A stretch of DNA of 36,938 nucleotides from Streptosporangiaceae bacterium (lineage in GTDB: Bacteria > Actinomycetota > Actinomycetes > Streptosporangiales > Streptosporangiaceae). The notes below the pieces were generated by a model that saw only the letters and a list, made by a program, of their open reading frames with translations, was not told where the DNA came from and did not search any database. Positions 33,878-36,938 of the stretch are shown piece after piece. Both the position numbers and the translations under genes were made by a program. Location of the stretch: positions 1 through 36,938 of the forward strand of contig JAICUO010000006.1 of NCBI GenBank assembly GCA_025935815.1, given 5' to 3'. Position 1 is the stretch's first letter. Each line of letters starts with the position of its first letter.

Positions 33878-34654
33878 TCAGTCCGCTGGCCGGGCGTTCA
33901 GCCGCGACCAGAAGCCCGTCAGCGCTTGCGCTGCGGGCCCGGGGTCAGTGACCGGCCACCAGTGGCCGACCTCAAGCCCGGCAATCACCGCGCCGGCTTC
34001 CTCGGCCGCCTCGCGGTGCTGCTGCGGGGTCCCGCTGGCGTTCCCGGCGTCCTGCAGGCAGATCAGCGCCAGCCCCGGCCGCCGGCGCGCCGCGGCGAGA
34101 CCGCGCCCGGCGTCGGCCATGACAGGCTGCACCGCTGAGCGGAGCAGGGACAGCACCGCCTGCCCCATGCTGTCGTCCATCCCCGCGGCCACCCGCTCCG
34201 CGGCCGGGCCGGTCATCCCCAGGCTCGCGACCACGCCGAGCCGCTCTTCCAGCGTGCCGGAGAAAATCTGCTTAGCCGACTCCTCGCCCGCCCCCTCCTG
34301 CTGCCACACCTGGGCGCGCGGATGCCAGACGTAGCCAGGGGCGTAGAGGCCCAGCGCGTCCGACGCCCAGCTGCGGAGCAGGTCCGGCCGCGCCATCGCG
34401 ACCTGCACCACATGGGCGCCGCCCCAGTCGTGGCCGACAAGGTCGACCGGCTCGCGGAACGCCTCCAGGCGCGCGATGAGCCACTCCCGGTAGCCCGCCA
34501 CCGTCGCGGCGAAGGACCTGGGAGCCGGCACCCCGAACCCCGGGGGCGACAGCGTGATCACGTCGTCGCGCTGCAGTTCCCCTAGCAGCGGCCCCCAGAC
34601 CGCCGCATTCTCCGGGTTGCCGTGGACGAGGACGAGGGGCGCGGGACGGGTCAT
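33878..34654 (-). CDS. Alpha/beta hydrolase, epoxide hydrolase/dehalogenase type
   Basis: This 258-residue protein has the oxyanion-hole motif LVHGNPENAAVW, the nucleophile elbow VGHDWGG (Asp nucleophile, as in epoxide hydrolases and haloalkane dehalogenases) and a C-terminal catalytic His in GLEVGHWWPVTDPG. A lid region lies between. I chose the ATG at 34654 because GGAGG lies five bases upstream; a GTG at 34666 would touch the operator. The gene sits just downstream of a perfect palindrome and a TetR gene on the same strand, so TetR repression relieved by a substrate-like ligand is likely. Confidence 0.88.
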   Translation of the reverse strand: MTRPAPLVLVHGNPENAAVWGPLLGELQRDDVITLSPPGFGVPAPRSFAATVAGYREWLIARLEAFREPVDLVGHDWGGAHVVQVAMARPDLLRSWASDALGLYAPGYVWHPRAQVWQQEGAGEESAKQIFSGTLEERLGVVASLGMTGPAAERVAAGMDDSMGQAVLSLLRSAVQPVMADAGRGLAAARRRPGLALICLQDAGNASGTPQQHREAAEEAGAVIAGLEVGHWWPVTDPGPAAQALTGFWSRLNARPAD

Positions 34655-34666
34655 GGCTTCCTCCAC

Positions 34667-34692
34667 TAACTTGCGTGCTTACACGCAAGTTA
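34667..34692. promoter_or_regulatory. TetR-type operator palindrome
   Basis: Perfect 11-bp arms TAACTTGCGTG and CACGCAAGTTA are separated by CTTA. It lies between the TetR stop and the hydrolase start. A minus-strand TATGAT (34698-34693) overlaps its edge and would place the transcription start inside the palindrome, which suits repression of the hydrolase. I found no convincing -35. Confidence 0.82.
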
Positions 34693-34741
34693 TCATACCG
34701 CCCAGGGCTGTCGTCGCCTGGAGCCGCGCGCAGACGGCGCG

Positions 34742-35356
34742 TCAGGAAGAAGCGGGGGAGCCGAACGCCCCGCGCGTGGCGCGCCTGGCCTCAGCCGCGA
34801 TCGCCGGGAAGCTCCCTGGCGGCGGCGTCGCCATCAGCTGCAGCCCTGTCCCTCGCACCACCGCCATCAGGAAGACCCCGGCCGCCTCCGGGTCGGCGTC
34901 GGCCCGCACGGACCCGTCCGCGATCCCGGCGCGGACCCGGCCAGACAGGTAAGCGCGAAAGCTGGCGTCCTGACGGGCGAACATGGGCACCAGCACGGGA
35001 TCCCCGGCGATGGCCTCCGACCACAGCTGCAGGAACGCCCGGGCCGGCGGGGACCGGTCAATCACGTTGCGGAGGTACGCCTCCACGATGCCGCAGACCT
35101 GCTCCAGCCCGTTGCCCTCATAGGCCGGGGCCGCAAAGCGCTGCGCGTCCTCCATGACCGCCGCCAGCAGCCGCTCCCGGCTGCCGAAGTGATGACGGAC
35201 GATCCCCCGGCTATAGCCGGCGGCCTCCCCCACCTCGGCCAGCGTGACCGAGCGGGAGCCGTGCGCGGCGATCAGCGCCATCGCCGCGGCCAGCACGCGC
35301 CGTTCGGTCTCCGCGCGCCGCTCCTCCTGAGTTCGCCGAACGGCGCGATCAGCCAT
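34742..35356 (-). CDS. TetR-family repressor
   Basis: This 204-residue regulator has an N-terminal helix-turn-helix (ETERRVLAAAMALIAAHG, then SVTLAEVGEAAGYSRGIV and RHHFGSRERLLAAVM). A helical ligand-binding domain of typical length follows. I chose the ATG at 35356 because GGGAGGG lies six bases upstream. It is cotranscribed with or immediately upstream of the alpha/beta hydrolase and probably binds the palindrome at 34667-34692. Confidence 0.93.
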   Translation of the reverse strand: MADRAVRRTQEERRAETERRVLAAAMALIAAHGSRSVTLAEVGEAAGYSRGIVRHHFGSRERLLAAVMEDAQRFAAPAYEGNGLEQVCGIVEAYLRNVIDRSPPARAFLQLWSEAIAGDPVLVPMFARQDASFRAYLSGRVRAGIADGSVRADADPEAAGVFLMAVVRGTGLQLMATPPPGSFPAIAAEARRATRGAFGSPASS

Positions 35357-35439
35357 ACCTTGCCCTCCCAAGCAGACATCGACAGCCAGAACGTAGTGTG
35401 GCACCCCGCACGCCGTTGCGGCTGCCCAGATGCAGGACC

Positions 35440-35740
35440 GGGCTTGGCGGCGGGTTACTACGGCGGCGGGCTGCGCGGCCAGAATGCGGACGTGGCCGAG
35501 GGCTACGCCAAAGTCATCGTCATCGAGGTCGTGAAGTTCGCCGACCCAGGCGGTCGCGGCGGGGTCGAGTTCGGTGTCCTGGGCGCGGAGTTCCTCCCAC
35601 TGCAGGAGGCGGGCGAGGCGGGGGTGGGACGCGTGGTAGTCGTACAGTGCGGCGGCGAAGGGGCCGATGTCGCGCAGCGATTCCTCGGTCAGGGGGGACG
35701 GCGGCGGCGAGTTTTTCCAGTTCGTACGGGACGCGGCAGA
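35440..35740 (-). pseudogene. C-terminal fragment of a second TetR-family regulator
   Basis: On the minus strand, PLTEESLRDIGPFAAALYDY then HASHPRLARLLQWEEL is the ligand-domain pattern of a TetR protein, but no helix-turn-helix precedes it. Just upstream, VPYELEKLAAAV is in another frame, split by a C-run near 35692-35698 that looks like a frameshift. The fragment reads open into the intact TetR gene in the same frame but has no start or ribosome site of its own. Limits are approximate. Confidence 0.6.
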
Positions 35741-36745
35741 TTACCTCAGTCGCAGCAGCGGTTCCCCTGGCTGATCCGCGAGCTCGCGAGAGTGGCGCCG
35801 GTAGCGGCCGGGGGGCTGGCCGTGGTGCCGGGTGAACGCGCGGGAGAAGGAGTATTCCGAGCCGTAGCCGGCTCGCCCGGCCACCACGGCGATGGGCTCG
35901 TCGGTGTCGCGGAGCCATCGCGCCGCCAGGCTCAGCCGCCACCAGGTGAGGTAGGCGAGCGGCGCTTGGCCGACCAGGCGGCTGAAGCGCCTGACGAACG
36001 CCGCCCGGGACATGGCGGCCTCGGCGGCGAGCGACTCCGTGGTCCAGGGGCGGTCCGGATGGGCGTGCAGCCTGGCGAGCGCGGTGGCGATCTGGCGGTC
36101 GCGGAGCGCGCCCAGCCAGGACGCGCCCGGATGCTGGTCAGTCGCGAGCCACGCCCGCAGGATGTGGACGAACAGGATGTCGGCCAGGTGCGAGACGACA
36201 GTGTCGGACCCAGCTCGCGGCCGGGTTAGCTCGGTGGCGAGCATGTGCACGACCGTGGCGAGCTCATCGGCTCCGGTGCCGGGGGCGCCGGGTATGTGCA
36301 GCAGCGGCGGCAGCAGCGACAGCACGGGATGGGCCTTGTCGTGCTCGAAGGTGAATTCTCCGTGGATCAGGTGCACGGCGGGGCCGCTGCCGCCCAGGTC
36401 CACGGTGCCGTCCTCGCCCCGCGGGTGCTCGGCCAGCACTTCCCGTGCGGGCATCGCGCGGCCGTTGCGGGAACTGGTGAGTGCGGCGGCGGACCCGCTC
36501 GGCAGCAGCAGGACGTCCCCCTGGACAAGCTGGATGGGGGGGTGGCCCGCCGCGCGCAGCCAGCAGCTGCCCTGGGCGACGATGAGGAAGGCGCAGTCGT
36601 CGATGCTGTCGGTGGCCAGCCCCCAGCTGCCCCGAGCCCGCAGCTGCATCGCCACCATCCCGGTAACCCGGTTAGCGGTGAGGACATTACTCAATGCGTC
36701 CACGACGAAAGCATATGTGCGGCTCGGTGGGTTCAGGCAGCACAT
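35741..36745 (-). CDS. AraC-family regulator with cupin-like sensor domain
   Basis: This protein of about 334 residues has an N-terminal cupin-type domain (CAFLIVAQGSCWLRAAG, then VQGDVLLLPSGSAAAL) typical of AraC_binding/cupin_6 proteins. The C-terminal double helix-turn-helix carries WTTESLAAEAAMSRAAFVRR, QAPLAYLTWWRLSLAARWL and GYGSEYSFSRAFTRHHGQPP. The start is uncertain: ATG 36745 lacks a good ribosome site and the first 14 residues look unlike the family, so an internal GTG at 36703 is possible. Targets are not evident. It may act on the hydrolase or on a gene beyond the right edge. Confidence 0.9.
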   Translation of the reverse strand: MCCLNPPSRTYAFVVDALSNVLTANRVTGMVAMQLRARGSWGLATDSIDDCAFLIVAQGSCWLRAAGHPPIQLVQGDVLLLPSGSAAALTSSRNGRAMPAREVLAEHPRGEDGTVDLGGSGPAVHLIHGEFTFEHDKAHPVLSLLPPLLHIPGAPGTGADELATVVHMLATELTRPRAGSDTVVSHLADILFVHILRAWLATDQHPGASWLGALRDRQIATALARLHAHPDRPWTTESLAAEAAMSRAAFVRRFSRLVGQAPLAYLTWWRLSLAARWLRDTDEPIAVVAGRAGYGSEYSFSRAFTRHHGQPPGRYRRHSRELADQPGEPLLRLR

Positions 36746-36813
36746 CGAGCCGATCGGTTAAAAAATAGAGCTGACATGTCATTTTCCGTATCAACCTCAA
36801 GCCGTAAGGTTCA

Positions 36814-36829
36814 AGTTAGCTATCTAACT
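36814..36829. promoter_or_regulatory. Inverted repeat near the right edge
   Basis: AGTTAG and CTAACT flank CTAT in an AT-rich stretch upstream of the AraC gene and of a possible rightward gene. It is a candidate operator, and its regulator is unknown. Confidence 0.4.
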
Positions 36830-36863
36830 GAGCAGTAGTGGCCTCGGCTGAGAGGCGGAAGAA

Positions 36864-36938
36864 TTGCCATCAGATCAGTACGTGGCCGCGGGGCAGTCAA
36901 CGGGGCTGCGCACGCGGCTGGGCATGGCCAGCAAGACC
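36864..36938 (+). CDS. Possible start of a gene running off the window
   Basis: A frame from TTG 36864 (LPSDQYVAAGQSTGLRTR) stays open to the edge, with GGCGGAAG just upstream. Only 25 codons are visible and the family is not recognisable. Confidence 0.25.
   Translation, partial: MPSDQYVAAGQSTGLRTRLGMASKT

Noticed and set aside
1-36938. CRISPR arrays, rRNA genes, complete insertion sequences
   Set aside because: No regularly spaced repeats, no rRNA-like sequence and no intact transposase with terminal repeats were seen.

Overview
The window is high-GC actinobacterial DNA. GTG starts and strong G/C bias at third codon positions are common. SARP-type regulators, a coenzyme F420 enzyme and sulfotransferases suggest a filamentous, secondary-metabolite-producing actinomycete. 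I could not run a similarity search, so family names come from motifs and architecture I recognise.

Layout. 1-715: a decayed serine-recombinase fragment. 716-2778 (-): two sulfotransferase-like genes, the first with an SCP2-like C-terminal domain. 3034-3495 (+): a small secreted protein, followed by a bidirectional terminator. 3540-8615: two SARP-family regulators in opposite orientation, a possible small secreted peptide between them, and a 62-bp direct repeat. 8794-31571: the core of the window, a large divergent system. 31572-32399: mostly non-coding with gene remnants. 32400-33755 (+): a stand-alone FbiB-like F420 protein. 33878-35356 (-): an alpha/beta hydrolase, a perfect TetR-type operator and a TetR regulator. 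About 35440-35740 (-): a second, broken TetR. 35741-36745 (-): an AraC-family regulator.

The core system consists of two divergent, tightly packed operons around a roughly 970-bp intergenic region (22236-23206). The leftward operon encodes, in order: GrpE-like factor, Hsp70, a large FN3/J-like protein, a zinc-ribbon GTPase, a GTPase-associated protein (GAP1-like), a membrane zinc-ribbon GTPase, a previously unmarked 41-residue membrane microprotein, a second Hsp70, a vWA protein and a membrane-anchored PD-(D/E)xK nuclease. The rightward operon encodes a second GrpE-like factor, a 1333-residue CHAT protease, a third Hsp70, a Xre/MbcA/ParS-like antitoxin, a RES-domain toxin and a ThuA/GATase1-like protein. 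Most junctions overlap or are separated by only a few bases, so the genes are probably made together.

The parts resemble the GTPase-, vWA- and protease-based NTP-dependent conflict systems predicted by comparative genomics in multicellular bacteria (Kaur, Burroughs, Iyer and Aravind, 2020, from memory). My inference is that chaperone ATPases and paired GTPases act as a sensing and threshold layer. The CHAT protease, RES NAD+-targeting toxin and membrane nuclease would be the effectors. The strongest new observations are an N-terminal peptide signature shared by the vWA and ThuA-like proteins, one from each operon, and the microprotein joined by stop/start overlaps to the membrane GTPase and the second Hsp70.
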